Positions 1 to 9,267 of a stretch of DNA of 64,000 nucleotides are shown piece after piece. Both the position numbers and the translations under genes were made by a program. The notes below the pieces were generated by a model. It was not told the origin of the DNA. It did not search any database and was given only the letters and a program-made list of their open reading frames with translations. This DNA is from Goleter apudmare HA4340-LM2 (lineage in GTDB: Bacteria; Cyanobacteriota; Cyanobacteriia; Cyanobacteriales; Nostocaceae), in NCBI GenBank assembly GCA_019359495.1, contig JAHHHF010000097.1, positions 1-64,000 on the forward strand, written 5' to 3'. The number at the start of each line of letters is the position of its first letter. Positions within the stretch are counted from its first letter, which is position 1.

Positions 1-30
1 TTCTAGTTCTTGTGTGATCCATTGTTCCAT
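1..30 (-). CDS. N-terminus of a probable IS4/Tn5-type transposase, cut by window edge
   Basis: Only the first ten codons lie in the window, read leftward from an ATG at 30, giving MEQWITQELE. This resembles the start of the Tnp_DNA_bind domain of Tn5/IS4-type transposases, which typically begin with a Trp-containing acidic segment followed by a DLGD(E)RL motif. The following motif would lie outside the window, so the call is inference from a very short match. If correct, the element's terminal inverted repeat should lie within roughly 31-120. Confidence 0.3.
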   Translation of the reverse strand, partial: MEQWITQELE

Positions 31-493
31 GTTTGACTTTGTTCTGCTTCCGGCTCTTGCTATAGACACTACATTACTTCTGTTTTTTGTCAATTTCTTT
101 GTTAAGAAAGATGTTTATAATGCATAGTTGCTAAGGGGAGGGTGCGCGTTAGCGCGGGTGGGGTATTTATATGCGTCTTCATATTAAATTGGTATTACCT
201 ACATAAAGTAGGAAAGCTGCCCAACGCTCAGTAAGATTCTTTGCCACGTCACATATTTTATCTGATAACGGTGTGATGGATGGGATAGCAAAATCAACAT
301 AGGTAATATTTATTTACGTAGGGTTACTTATTCCTTTGGAGACTTGGGAAAACCATCAACTAATTTACGTGTTTACACTGAAGATATTATTTAGCAAAGC
401 CATAATTATTTAAATGGTTATGTAATTAGCATATTGGTTACATAACTACACATTTCTGGCTTTGATATCAGCTTTTTATAAATTCCGAAAATA
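31..493. other. Gene-free stretch, AT-rich
   Basis: I see no coding region here. It holds the upstream side of the leftward partial gene, a GC-rich patch near 138-160 with alternating GCG and TTAGCGCG typical of dispersed Nostoc repeats, and AT-rich sequence leading to the mini-gene at 494. No confident promoter could be placed. Confidence 0.4.
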
Positions 494-670
494 ATGAATA
501 ATTGTCCCTGCTGCTCTCATCAGCTTTTACGCCATATTCGCAGTCAAGAAGTATACTTTTTTTGCCGAAAATGTTGGCAAGAAATGCCAACATTAAGACA
601 GACACCTAATTCAAAACGTAAATCGAACTTTATTGATAAACCAGAACTTTCTCACATTGATATAGTTTGA
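494..670 (+). CDS. Small zinc-ribbon protein (58 aa)
   Basis: The 58-residue product begins MNNCPCCSHQLLRHIR and carries two CxxC pairs, Cys4/Cys7 and Cys24/Cys27 (CRKCWQEMP), the spacing of a small zinc ribbon. The C-terminal half is basic and polar and looks disordered. Small proteins with this CPxC...CRxCWQEMP pattern recur in cyanobacteria, as I recall, but no function is known to me. No clear Shine-Dalgarno sequence precedes the ATG; the tight motif conservation is what supports the gene. It might bind nucleic acid or act as a small adaptor, but that is speculation. Confidence 0.7.
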   Translation: MNNCPCCSHQLLRHIRSQEVYFFCRKCWQEMPTLRQTPNSKRKSNFIDKPELSHIDIV

Positions 671-927
671 TTAACTACTTAAAATTGATCATCTCATATC
701 TCCAACTTTTCTGGGAAGCTGGGGATATGTTTATTCAATGGTTTTAATTCAATCTGTTAAATACATTACTTTGTAAGTTTTAGAACACTTGCTATATCAA
801 GATTGTAGGCATAATGACATCTATTTTAATTTAGATATATAGACAAATAAAAAACAATGATTTTGATGCTTTTAATTTTAAATTGTCTATTATAGAGGTG
901 GATAAATCTATAATATCCGGAGATCCT

Positions 928-1431
928 ATGCCAAAAAGAGTAATAACAGAGGTAAATTCTTGGTTCCAACGAGATAGAATTGTACGTAATTTAGAGGTTT
1001 TTCAAGATTTTATTATCATATCTCTGTGCCTGGGTTTATTCTGTGTGATGCTCATTCGACTGGTAGATATGTTTCTCTCGTTTTTGCATCCATTAGATTT
1101 GCGGCAAGTAACATCTGATATTTTGTTTATTTTGATTCTTGTAGAGTTATTCCGTCTATTAATTGATTACCTACAAGCACAGCAGATATCCGTAGGAGCC
1201 GCAGTAGAAATTACAATTGTATCTGCTTTAAGAGAAGTGATTTTACGTGGTGTACTAGAAATTCCCCGTGATCAAATATTTGGGATATCTGTATTTCTAG
1301 TAGTTTTGGCAGGAATTTTTATTACTTCGCCTGGGATGTCTCGCTTTTTGGAACAGATGAGACATCCTAATTCCGAAATATCCGCAGCAGAAAAGCGATC
1401 GCTAGTTGAGACACCCCTCACCACCGACTAG
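928..1431 (+). CDS. PsiE-like membrane protein
   Basis: This 167-residue protein has about four predicted membrane helices: residues near 30-50, 65-85, 95-120 and 125-140. It resembles the phosphate-starvation-inducible PsiE family, whose biochemical role is unknown. The open frame extends upstream to a TTG at 883, but I chose the ATG at 928 because GGAG sits seven bases before it and the protein then begins MPKRVITEV, like family members. It is flanked by an unrelated zinc-ribbon gene and a possible terminator at 1491. The family name does not prove phosphate control here; no Pho box was identified. Confidence 0.75.
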   Translation: MPKRVITEVNSWFQRDRIVRNLEVFQDFIIISLCLGLFCVMLIRLVDMFLSFLHPLDLRQVTSDILFILILVELFRLLIDYLQAQQISVGAAVEITIVSALREVILRGVLEIPRDQIFGISVFLVVLAGIFITSPGMSRFLEQMRHPNSEISAAEKRSLVETPLTTD

Positions 1432-1490
1432 CTTTATTCAATGTTTAATTCGGGAATCGAGCCTGGATATTGTGTATCTCATAATTAGGG

Positions 1491-1516
1491 CCAGGTGCTC
1501 CCGTATCTGGTTTTTT
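1491..1516 (+). terminator. Possible Rho-independent terminator after the psiE-like gene
   Basis: A short hairpin with arms CCAGGT and ATCTGG (one G-T pair) is followed by TTTTTT. It sits 60 bases after the psiE-like stop codon, on the correct strand. The stem is only six pairs with an eight-base loop, so strength is uncertain. Confidence 0.45.
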
Positions 1517-1598
1517 AGCTAGATGTGTAGCAGCTTTCTGTAAGGGTAGTGCTACTTGCAATTTACACCTAAGCAATTAATTTTCAAGAAGTTATGTT

Positions 1599-1817
1599 AT
1601 GTTTCTCTACTCCTTGATTATGCTAGTACTGTCCTTAATTTCGATTTTCCTCACTACAAAAACTACCAATCAGATTTTACAACTACTGGTCATGTTATTT
1701 GCTGTGTTTTGGTTTTGTTTCAGTCTGTTTTTTTCACTGATACCACTTGAATTGTTGATGGCGATCGCCTTGCTCTCAACTACGCAAAAAATGCACATAT
1801 TGAATCGCAGTAAATAA
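1599..1817 (+). CDS. Possible small membrane protein (72 aa)
   Basis: The frame encodes two strongly hydrophobic segments, about residues 2-20 and 25-55, then a short basic tail ending HILNRSK. There is no recognisable family. A competing frame at 1556-1750 overlaps it but has no coherent hydrophobic pattern. No convincing ribosome-binding site is visible. It could be a real single- or two-span membrane peptide, or chance in AT-rich DNA where Phe and Leu codons are common. Confidence 0.3.
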   Translation: MFLYSLIMLVLSLISIFLTTKTTNQILQLLVMLFAVFWFCFSLFFSLIPLELLMAIALLSTTQKMHILNRSK

Positions 1818-1820
1818 TAA

Positions 1821-3212
1821 TTAACTATATTTTCCACTACAAGAATCTGACTTGATTCCTGTACTCATACCAAATTGCTGGCAAGATAACTTAATAGTAA
1901 AAGTACTACCTTTACCTGATTTGCTTTTTACATCTATACTACCGTAATGTGCCCGAACAATTGCAGAGGCGATCGCCAATCCTAATCCAGAACCACCACT
2001 ACTGCGAGAGCGATCGCTATTCACGCGGTAAAATCGGTTAAAAATGTGCGGTAACTCCTGCTGGGGAATACCAATACCTGTATCTTGGATGAGAACAATA
2101 GCATAATGGTCACTACAGCTTAAGCTAACAGTTACCTGTCCGCCTGATAGGGTGTATTGAATGGCATTGATGATTAAGTTAGAAAATAAACGATAAAGCT
2201 GGTCTTGATCTCCTAGTATATTGATAGGGGTTGACGCTTGTATTGTATATTTTAGTGTTACACCTGTGGCGATCGCTAATGCGGCAAACTCCTCGATTAA
2301 ATCGTTGATAATATCATCTAAACAACAAATATCACGACGCATTGGTGTAGGTTGACAATCTAACCGCGCCAACAACAATAAATCGGCTACAAGAGTTGTG
2401 AGGCGCAGATTTTGACGTTTTATGGTTTGTAAGATTTCCCGCACCTCTACTTCATCCAACTCTGACATCATAAGTGCTGATTCTACTGTCGCCTGCGTTG
2501 CTGCTAAAGGTGTCCGCAATTCGTGTGCTGCGTCTGCTGTAAATTGCTGGATTTGTCTATAAGATTTATAAATTGGTTGCATTGCTAATCCTGCTAAACA
2601 CCAACTAGCAACACCAACTAAACCTATGATCATTGGTGAACCTAATGCTAATGTCAGCTTTACTGCGTCTAAATAACTACTGAAGTCTGCCAAACTGCGC
2701 CCTACTTGGATATAACCCCAATCACGATGATCTTGGGTATGTAGCCTCAATGAAATTTGGTGATAAAATTTGCTTTGACTGTCTTTTAAAGTTTGCCATA
2801 ATTCTTGATTAAAACTAGGTGATAATCCTTGAGGATAAGAACCTGCTATGGCAAATAAACGCCCAGAATTATTAAAAAAACGTATATAATAATCACCTTG
2901 GTTGATGGCGCTGAGGGTATGGCGTTGGGAATTAGATGGCTCGGAAATACATTTATTTCCGATTACACAAATATTAGGTAAAATGTCTTTTATGACTGGT
3001 TCTAATTGATTGGGCTGCTTTAATTTTAGTTCAATACTATCATGTAAAGTCCCGGCGACTGATTCTATTTCTCTATCTAATGTTACCCAATGGGCGTGGG
3101 AAATTGCTCTGTAAATACCGAAGCCACACAGGGTTAAAATCAACGCCATCACGAGCGCATACCACAGGGCTAAACGCAGACGTGTTAGTTGAAACAGTTT
3201 ATTTTGATTCAT
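1821..3212 (-). CDS. rppB: Sensor histidine kinase, RppB/NrsS type
   Basis: The 463-residue membrane kinase has a first helix at about residues 15-35, a periplasmic sensor region of about 140 residues with two cysteines (ICVIGNKC), a second helix near 190-210, an H-box with the phosphoacceptor His in [11 protein letters not shown], an N-box [10 protein letters not shown], and G-boxes DTGIGIP and GGSGLGLA. I chose the ATG at 3212 (MNQNKLFQ) over the upstream frame at 3254 because it matches cyanobacterial RppB N-termini and overlaps the regulator's stop by 14 bases. RppA/RppB (NrsR/NrsS) pairs control metal efflux or redox-linked genes in Synechocystis. The adjacent RND operon suggests metal sensing. 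Its partner regulator is frameshifted, so signalling may be uncoupled. Confidence 0.9.
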   Translation of the reverse strand: MNQNKLFQLTRLRLALWYALVMALILTLCGFGIYRAISHAHWVTLDREIESVAGTLHDSIELKLKQPNQLEPVIKDILPNICVIGNKCISEPSNSQRHTLSAINQGDYYIRFFNNSGRLFAIAGSYPQGLSPSFNQELWQTLKDSQSKFYHQISLRLHTQDHRDWGYIQVGRSLADFSSYLDAVKLTLALGSPMIIGLVGVASWCLAGLAMQPIYKSYRQIQQFTADAAHELRTPLAATQATVESALMMSELDEVEVREILQTIKRQNLRLTTLVADLLLLARLDCQPTPMRRDICCLDDIINDLIEEFAALAIATGVTLKYTIQASTPINILGDQDQLYRLFSNLIINAIQYTLSGGQVTVSLSCSDHYAIVLIQDTGIGIPQQELPHIFNRFYRVNSDRSRSSGGSGLGLAIASAIVRAHYGSIDVKSKSGKGSTFTIKLSCQQFGMSTGIKSDSCSGKYS

Positions 3213-3907
3213 GGCTAAGATTGAGACGATATCCCATACCATGCAAAGTTTCAATCATGTTTTCGCCGCCACTATGAGCTAGTTTACGACGCAATAACCG
3301 AATTTGTGCTGCTACTACATTGCTAACTGGTTCTGAACTAACTTCCCAAAGCTGATAGCGAATTTGTTCAGTAGTCACAATTTGATTTGGATGTTTCATG
3401 AAATATTCTATTAGTTGAAATTCTTTATTAGTTAAAGGAATTTCCTCTTTATTTCCTAAAGCATTCTTAGTAACAACTATATTGTTACCATAATCTAGAG
3501 TTAAGTTACCTACGGTTAACTCTTGTGGCATAAATTTAGGCGATCGCCTCTGCAAAGCTCGTAATCTTGCGAGTAATTCTGCCATACCAAATGGCTTGAC
3601 TAAATAATCATCAGCACCTGCATCTAACCCAGCAACTTTGTCTTCCATTCTGTCTTTAGCTGTGAGCATCAACACAGGCAAAGAATTGTTGTGAGAGCGT
3701 AATCTCCGGCACAACTCTAAACCAGAAATTCCTGGAATCATCCAATCGAAAATAGCTACTGTGTAATGTGTCCAGCTATTTTCTAAATACGCCCAGGCTT
3801 CATTACCGTCTAGTACCCAATCAACTAAATATTTCTGTTGGGTGAGAGTGCGCTTAATTAATAGCAGCGCCTAAATCCGGTTCATCTTCGACTAATAGCA
3901 CTCTCAT
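3199..3907 (-). pseudogene. rppA: Response regulator RppA type, disrupted by a 4-bp duplication
   Basis: An OmpR-family regulator starts at 3907 (MRVLLVEDEPDLGAAI) but meets TAA at 3856-3854 after 17 codons. The expected reading resumes four bases out of phase (KRTLTQQKYLVDW...). The extra bases come from a duplicated ATTA/TTAA unit at 3854-3862, so removing four bases restores one continuous receiver plus winged-helix protein. Downstream parts are intact: phosphoacceptor Asp in AIFDWMIPG, LTAKD, KPF, and a C-terminal DNA-binding domain ending GMGYRLNL. Starting instead at ATG 3741 would lose the N-terminal acidic pocket and the phosphoacceptor. The gene lies five bases after the lipoprotein gene and overlaps rppB, so it is inside the metal-efflux operon. 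Assembly error is possible, though a 4-bp tandem duplication is not a typical homopolymer error. Confidence 0.8.
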
Positions 3908-3912
3908 AGAGT

Positions 3913-4371
3913 TTATCGATTAAAACTAAAGCGTCCGTCTACTTTTTCACCTTTCACATCAGCAGAAATTTTTACTTGATATCGACCAGATGCTTTTTCA
4001 GTTAGTATGCCTGTGTAGTGTTTATCTTTAGCAGCATAAGTGAAAAGAACAGTCTTTTGTTTACCATCTGGTAATTGTACTTGAGCAGTAACTTTAGCAT
4101 TAGGTACAGTTGCGTGGCGATCGCCTGTTTGTAAATATAAATCCATGTGGGTTTGATTGGCTTCTTTTCCTGGTACAAACTCTAAGTGATATTTTCCTGT
4201 TTCTACTACTTGACCACCTTTAGTAGCACCATGACTGTTGTTTGTTTTGGTAACAGGTTTAGGTGTTGCAGTTGTTTCTGTAATGGGTGTTGGATTGCTA
4301 TTGTTACAAGCTCCTAGGAAAATGAGTGATGTACTACCTATAAGAATCAAAATTGATTTGAATGGATTCAT
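3913..4371 (-). CDS. Small lipoprotein, FixH/YtkA-like beta domain
   Basis: The 152-residue protein begins MNPFKSILILIGSTSLIFLGAC, a lipoprotein signal with lipobox LGAC and Cys at residue 22. A Thr/Pro-rich linker with His (NSHGATKGGQ) follows, then a roughly 90-residue beta-rich domain (KYHLEFVPGKE...VDGRFSFNR) of the FixH/YtkA-like kind. The start at 4371 replaces a longer frame to 4479 that runs through a dispersed repeat. It lies between the RND pump and rppA in one leftward operon. A role as a periplasmic metal-binding or pump-associated factor is inferred from context only. Confidence 0.75.
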   Translation of the reverse strand: MNPFKSILILIGSTSLIFLGACNNSNPTPITETTATPKPVTKTNNSHGATKGGQVVETGKYHLEFVPGKEANQTHMDLYLQTGDRHATVPNAKVTAQVQLPDGKQKTVLFTYAAKDKHYTGILTEKASGRYQVKISADVKGEKVDGRFSFNR

Positions 4372-4404
4372 GAATTTGTTTCTCAAAGAATTTTTATCAC
4401 GCAG

Positions 4405-4494
4405 AGGAGGATACTTCCGTGGGCGGGTTGCCCGACTTGTAGACGCAAAGCGGCTTCCCGCAGGGTGGAAAGTGTCCATCGCGCAGAGAGGGAG
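4405..4494. repeat. Dispersed Nostoc-type repeat between pump and lipoprotein genes
   Basis: The segment contains GGGCGGGTTGCCCGACTTGT, then GACGCAAAGCGGCTTCCCGC, the kind of GC-rich mosaic repeat found in many intergenic gaps of Nostoc genomes. Related text occurs in this window near 14580-14605 and 44185-44215 (GTGGCTTGCC or GGGTGGCTTTGCC). It interrupts the otherwise compact metal-efflux operon. Confidence 0.6.
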
Positions 4495-4515
4495 TTGAGA
4501 AGAGTTTATTTTGAG

Positions 4516-7500
4516 TTACCAATCAACTACTGCGTTTATTGTTTTACTATTTTCCATAACTGAAAGTGTTGGTTTATTGGGGATTAAGAACTTACTAAAC
4601 TGAGCATATAATGCGGGTAAAACTAGTAATGTTAGGGCGGTGGAGGTGAACAATCCGCCTAATACTACGATGGCTAAAGGTTGTAGGATTTCTTTACCTG
4701 CGCCTGTCCCAATGACTAGGGGTATCATTCCTAAGGCTGAGGTGAGGGCGGTCATTAAAATGGCGACTAAGCGCTCCATTGAACCCTCTAAAATTACTTG
4801 TGGTAATGGCATTCCTTGGGCTAGTTTGTTGTTGTAATTATCTACTAGCAGTAGTCCGTTACGGGTGGCGACGCCAAATAGGGTGATGAATCCTACTAAG
4901 GAAGCTACAGAAATCACTCCACCACCCAAGGCAATAGAAAAGATCCCACCTACCAAAGCTAAAGGTAGGTTAATCATGATCATCAGCATGGCAGCAATGG
5001 ATTTAACTGCAAAGTACATTAAAATTGCAATGATAACTAAGGCTAGTCCGCCAAACACGAGTAGGTTCTGGGTGGCTCGTTGTTCTGATTCAAACTGACC
5101 GCCGTATTGGATAAAGTAGCCTGGAGATAATTCTACTGATTGACTGACTTTACTTTGAATCTCTTCCACAGCAGAGCCTAAATCTCGGCCGGACACGTTT
5201 GCAGAAACAACAATCAAGCGAGAAACATTTTCCCGGTTAATTGTATTGGGGCCAGTTCCGTAGTCAATGCTGGCGACTTGAGCTAGAGGGATTTTTTGAC
5301 CTGTTGGTGTATCTACAAGTAAGTTACGGATAACATCTAAATTGTTACGGGATTTTGGCTGTAACCAAACTGTGAGGTCAAATAATTGTTGGTCTTGGAG
5401 TATTTGAGATGCAACTCGCCCATTGAGTGCAGTTTCTACCGTTTCTGTGAGATGACCGACTGTTAAACCATAGCGCGCGGCGGCTTCCCGGTTGAATTGG
5501 ATTTGTACCTGTCTAATGGGGACTTGGGGTTCGAGTTGTAAGTCCACTAGTCCCTTGATTCCCGCCATAGCCGACTGAACCTCAGAACCAATGTGACGTA
5601 ATTGGGCTAAATCAGGGCCAAATATTTTCACTGCGATCGCACTTCTTACCCCTGATAATACCTCATCCATGCGGTGGGAAATAAAGCCGCCAATATTAGA
5701 TGCTACTCCGGGTATCTTGGCAAATTCTTGTCGCAGTTTTTCTATACTCCCCTCCCTATCTTTTAATCCGGCTGGACTTAATTCCACATCTAAATGTCCC
5801 AAATTCACCCCCCCTGCATCCGCATCACCCGCCTCGCGTCCGGCGCGTAACTGTACAGTTTGAAAGCGCTTGTCGTCCTTGAGTGCTGCTTGCAAGGCGA
5901 ATCCGACTTGATTTGTCGCCTCTAGGGAACTCCCTGGATAGAGGAGAACAGTATTTACTAAGGATGGTTCCTGAAATTCTGGTAAAAATACCCGTCCCAA
6001 ACTCGGTAAAATCACCAAGGACGCTACTAAGGATGCTGCCGCAACTACTAAAATTATGCTGGGAAAACGGATACTAAACTTGAGTAGCGGTCGATAGAGG
6101 CGCTGTGATAAAGCACTCACCCAAGTATCATCTGCTGGTAGTTGGCGATGAGCGAGTAATATGGCACAAAGTGCTGGGGAAAGAGTCATGGCCACTAAGG
6201 TAGAGGCAAAAATTGATACCAAATAGGCAACTCCCATTGGCGCAAATATCCGACCTTCCACTCCTGTAAGGGTGAAAATTGGGGCAAAGACAACGCCAAT
6301 AATTACGGTGGAGAAAATCACACTAACTCTCACTTCCACCGAGGTATCGTAAACAACCTTGAAGGGATGCACCGGATGGCTGGCTACTTGGTTTTGACGT
6401 AGACCCCGATAACAGTTTTCCATGTCCACAATCGAGTCATCAACTACCGAACCAATGGCTACAGCCAGTCCTCCCAAGGTCATAGTGTTGATACCTTGAC
6501 CGAAGAAACCGAGAATCATCATCCCAATCAGCACTGATAAGGGAATGGCGCTGAGGGTAATGATGGCGGTGCGCCAGTTCATCAAGAACATCAGCAGGAT
6601 GATGGAGACGATGATGATACCATCGCGCAGAGAACTAGTCACATTGGCGATCGCAAATGCAATAAAGCTTTCTTGACGGAAGGTTTCGGTAACTTTGACA
6701 TCTTTGGGTAGGCTAGATTTGACTTCGGTCATGGCTCTTTCCACGGCTCTAGTCACTGTGGGAGTATCATTCTGTGGCTGCTTGTTGACCACAACTACAA
6801 TTGCTGGGCGACCATTGAAACTACCATCCCCACGTTTTAAAGCTGCGCCAATCTGCACATTTGCCACATCTTGCAGTAATATCGGTGTACCATTGCGGGC
6901 GGTAATTGCAGATTTCGCCAGTTGTGCAATAGACTCAACCCGCCCCAGTCCCCGAATAATTAATTCTTGGTCTGGATTCACCAAAAAGCCACCAGCCGCA
7001 TTGACGTTAGCCCCTTTAGCCGCAGCTGTGACTTCATCTAAGGTGACATTAAAAGCTTGCAATTTTGCCGGGTCAACTAATATCTGATACTGGCGAATAT
7101 CTCCACCATAGGCAATTACTTGAGAAACACCAGGTACAGCCAACAGGCGATTGGTAACATCTCTATCAACTAAGCGCCGCACTTCCATTAGTGGGGTTGT
7201 TTCCGCAGTAAAAGCGTATTGTAAAATTGTGCCAACGGGGGAAGAAATGGGCGAAATTTGCGGATTTTCTGCACCTTCTGGCAATTTCTGCTGTACTTGT
7301 TGCAAGCGTTCTGTTACTAGTTGGCGGGCTTGATAAACATCAGTCCCCCATTTGAAGATGACTTTGACAACGGAAATGCTGACGGCCGAGGAAGAACGTA
7401 CTGTTTCTACTCCTGGTGTCCCATTCACCGCGCTTTCAATTGGCAAGGTAATGAGTGTTTCTACTTCTTCTGGTGCGAGTCCAGGGGCTTCAGTTTGAAT

Positions 7501-7644
7501 TTCTACTTGGGGCGGGGCGAAGTCAGGAAAGACATCCAATGGCATTTGCGTGAGGTTATAGGTTCCCCAAATTGTGACTACAATTGCTAGGAGTACGACT
7601 ATCCAGCGTTGAACTATTGACCATTTGAGAATGGTGTTGAGCAT
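4516..7644 (-). CDS. Heavy-metal RND efflux pump, CusA/CzcA family
   Basis: This 1042-residue inner-membrane proton antiporter has the full RND layout: a first helix (RWIVVLLAIVVTIWG), a large periplasmic loop, a central bundle of helices, a second periplasmic loop and a final bundle. Family signatures include QMPLDVFPDFAPPQVEIQTE near the N-terminus and AIGSVVDDSIVDMENCYRG in the region of the proton-relay helix. The length matches the roughly 1040 of CzcA/CusA proteins. I chose ATG 7644 (MLNTILKWS) over a TTG at 7665. It follows the adaptor gene by 57 bases, which contain a direct repeat. The exported metal cannot be read from sequence; Ni, Co, Zn, Cu and Ag are all possible. No outer-membrane factor gene is adjacent. 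Confidence 0.92.
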   Translation of the reverse strand: MLNTILKWSIVQRWIVVLLAIVVTIWGTYNLTQMPLDVFPDFAPPQVEIQTEAPGLAPEEVETLITLPIESAVNGTPGVETVRSSSAVSISVVKVIFKWGTDVYQARQLVTERLQQVQQKLPEGAENPQISPISSPVGTILQYAFTAETTPLMEVRRLVDRDVTNRLLAVPGVSQVIAYGGDIRQYQILVDPAKLQAFNVTLDEVTAAAKGANVNAAGGFLVNPDQELIIRGLGRVESIAQLAKSAITARNGTPILLQDVANVQIGAALKRGDGSFNGRPAIVVVVNKQPQNDTPTVTRAVERAMTEVKSSLPKDVKVTETFRQESFIAFAIANVTSSLRDGIIIVSIILLMFLMNWRTAIITLSAIPLSVLIGMMILGFFGQGINTMTLGGLAVAIGSVVDDSIVDMENCYRGLRQNQVASHPVHPFKVVYDTSVEVRVSVIFSTVIIGVVFAPIFTLTGVEGRIFAPMGVAYLVSIFASTLVAMTLSPALCAILLAHRQLPADDTWVSALSQRLYRPLLKFSIRFPSIILVVAAASLVASLVILPSLGRVFLPEFQEPSLVNTVLLYPGSSLEATNQVGFALQAALKDDKRFQTVQLRAGREAGDADAGGVNLGHLDVELSPAGLKDREGSIEKLRQEFAKIPGVASNIGGFISHRMDEVLSGVRSAIAVKIFGPDLAQLRHIGSEVQSAMAGIKGLVDLQLEPQVPIRQVQIQFNREAAARYGLTVGHLTETVETALNGRVASQILQDQQLFDLTVWLQPKSRNNLDVIRNLLVDTPTGQKIPLAQVASIDYGTGPNTINRENVSRLIVVSANVSGRDLGSAVEEIQSKVSQSVELSPGYFIQYGGQFESEQRATQNLLVFGGLALVIIAILMYFAVKSIAAMLMIMINLPLALVGGIFSIALGGGVISVASLVGFITLFGVATRNGLLLVDNYNNKLAQGMPLPQVILEGSMERLVAILMTALTSALGMIPLVIGTGAGKEILQPLAIVVLGGLFTSTALTLLVLPALYAQFSKFLIPNKPTLSVMENSKTINAVVDW

Positions 7645-7660
7645 ATTTTGATTTAAAAAA

Positions 7661-7701
7661 CGCAAAGGGGCGCTGAGGGAAGCGCAAAGGGGCGCTGAGG
7701 G
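7661..7701. repeat. 19-bp direct repeat between adaptor and pump genes
   Basis: Two identical copies of CGCAAAGGGGCGCTGAGGG lie at 7661-7679 and 7683-7701, separated by three bases. The unit resembles the CGCAGAGGCGCAGAGG family that also appears at 14530 and inside ileS at 59319. It fills almost the whole gap between the two efflux genes. Confidence 0.8.
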
Positions 7702-9267
7702 TTATTGTGGGGGGGCTGGGTGGTGATCAATATTTGGTGTGGGAGGAGATTTGGTGTAACGACCGGCGACGAAGGCGACGATAGTTAGGGCTGTTGCTCC
7801 GCCAATTGTTATCCACCAAGGAAGTGAGGAGTTAGGGGTTGTTGTTTTTTCGTTGGCTGTGCTGCTACTATGTTCTTCTGCTTTTCCACCTACTCGCAGG
7901 GATTGTGCGTAAAGTTGCGGTGCACGTTGGGTAACAATCATGTCTCCCTCGAATAAGCCAGTCAGGACTTCAACCATGTCGCCAGATGTTTGTCCTAAGC
8001 TGACTTCGACGGCTTGGTAAGCATTGCCATTTTTCAGGTAGACAATTTTTTTATTATTGGCTTCTACGATGGCCGTACTGTGAATGGATATGACTGGTGA
8101 TGAGGTTTGGTCTGTCAATACTTCCAACTCGGCAAACATTCCGGGTTTGAGAACTCCACCAGGGTTATTAATTTCGGCTTTCACTGGTACGACTCTCGTA
8201 TCACCTGATACTACAGAATTAATTACTGTAATTCGTCCTGTGAAAGTGCGCTCTCCCAGAGAGGCAACTTTTAACCTCACCTGTTGACCAGTTCTAATTT
8301 TGTCTAAATCTTTTTCATATATATTAGCTGTGGCAAACACCCGACTGTCATTAACAACGGTCATCAGCTTGCCGCCCGCATCTTCAAAGGTTTGACCAAG
8401 GGTTACTTCCCTGTCTGCGACTTTACCGGAAATGGGAGATGTCACCGTCACTAGCCCCTTGGAATTACCACGGATTCCTAGTTGTTGTAGCCGAGTGTTG
8501 TACGTGTTATTACTAAGGCTAATTCGAGATTTTGCGACATCAACTGCTGCCTGGGCGCGTTGTAGCTGATTTTCCGCCGCAATCACTTCTCGGCGGCTAT
8601 TAGCTTTGGCGAGTGTGGCTCTGGCTTCAGCTAGTTGAGTTTGCGATTCTAGGACATTGCGTTGAGGTAAAGCGCCAGCTTCAGCTAACTGCTGGTCTTT
8701 ATTGTACTTTTCTTGGGCAAATGCTACTTGGGTTTGGGCTTGGGCGATTTCCGCCGCAGCAATTTGTTGATAGCGATCGCGGTTTTGTTGTGCTAATTTT
8801 AAATCGGCTAATGCTTGCTGTAAATCGGCTTGACTTTGAGCTAGTTTTTCCTGGGATTCCACACGCAACGATACCAAATCAATACTAGACACCACAGCTA
8901 CAGGTTGATTTTGTTTAACTAAATTCCCCGGTTCTACCAATAACTCAACTACCTTAGCCCCGGCAATTGGTGTAGTTATTTCTACTTTTTTACTAGGTAA
9001 AATTTCAATTTGTCCTGTAGTTTTAATACCGAGAGCTAAACGCTGACGTTTGGCTGGTTGAACTTTGATTCCTAGCCGTTTGACTGTTTCTTCATCAACT
9101 TGAATAGAACTCATTGCTGGAGTCGCTTCACTTTCTCCAGAAAATTCATTCCCGTGTCCGGTGTGGGCTAAAACTACTACGGGAGTTGCCAAAAATAGCA
9201 AGTTTAAAAGCGTACCAGACAAGACATATATGCTTGCAAGCGTTTGTAAATGCACAGAGTTTGGCAT
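7702..9267 (-). CDS. RND efflux periplasmic adaptor, CusB/HlyD family
   Basis: The 521-residue protein has a signal-like N-terminus, a His-bearing segment just after it (LAHTGHGNEFSG) that may bind metal, a barrel-sandwich half near residues 80-120 (VVELLVEPGNLVKQNQPVAVV), a long alpha-helical hairpin rich in Ala and Gln (about 125-250), the second sandwich half (VTVTSPISGKVADREV), a beta-barrel domain and a C-terminal helix (WITIGGATALTIVAFVAG). The C-terminal membrane span is less usual for CusB but common in cyanobacterial versions. ATG 9267 is preceded by AAGGA at a proper distance. It is the first gene of the leftward operon; the operator-like repeat lies about 100 bases upstream. Confidence 0.9.
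   Translation of the reverse strand: MPNSVHLQTLASIYVLSGTLLNLLFLATPVVVLAHTGHGNEFSGESEATPAMSSIQVDEETVKRLGIKVQPAKRQRLALGIKTTGQIEILPSKKVEITTPIAGAKVVELLVEPGNLVKQNQPVAVVSSIDLVSLRVESQEKLAQSQADLQQALADLKLAQQNRDRYQQIAAAEIAQAQTQVAFAQEKYNKDQQLAEAGALPQRNVLESQTQLAEARATLAKANSRREVIAAENQLQRAQAAVDVAKSRISLSNNTYNTRLQQLGIRGNSKGLVTVTSPISGKVADREVTLGQTFEDAGGKLMTVVNDSRVFATANIYEKDLDKIRTGQQVRLKVASLGERTFTGRITVINSVVSGDTRVVPVKAEINNPGGVLKPGMFAELEVLTDQTSSPVISIHSTAIVEANNKKIVYLKNGNAYQAVEVSLGQTSGDMVEVLTGLFEGDMIVTQRAPQLYAQSLRVGGKAEEHSSSTANEKTTTPNSSLPWWITIGGATALTIVAFVAGRYTKSPPTPNIDHHPAPPQ

Noticed and set aside
1556-1750. Open frame overlapping the small hydrophobic protein
   Set aside because: No coherent composition or family; the overlapping frame at 1599 is more plausible.
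3199-3741. Response regulator starting at the internal ATG 3741 as a complete gene
   Set aside because: It would lack the N-terminal acidic pocket and the phosphoacceptor Asp just before the Met; the upstream codons clearly encode the rest of the receiver in another frame.
3841-3870. Programmed frameshifting in rppA
   Set aside because: The shift is four bases through a simple duplication, with no slippery heptamer or stimulatory hairpin apparent.
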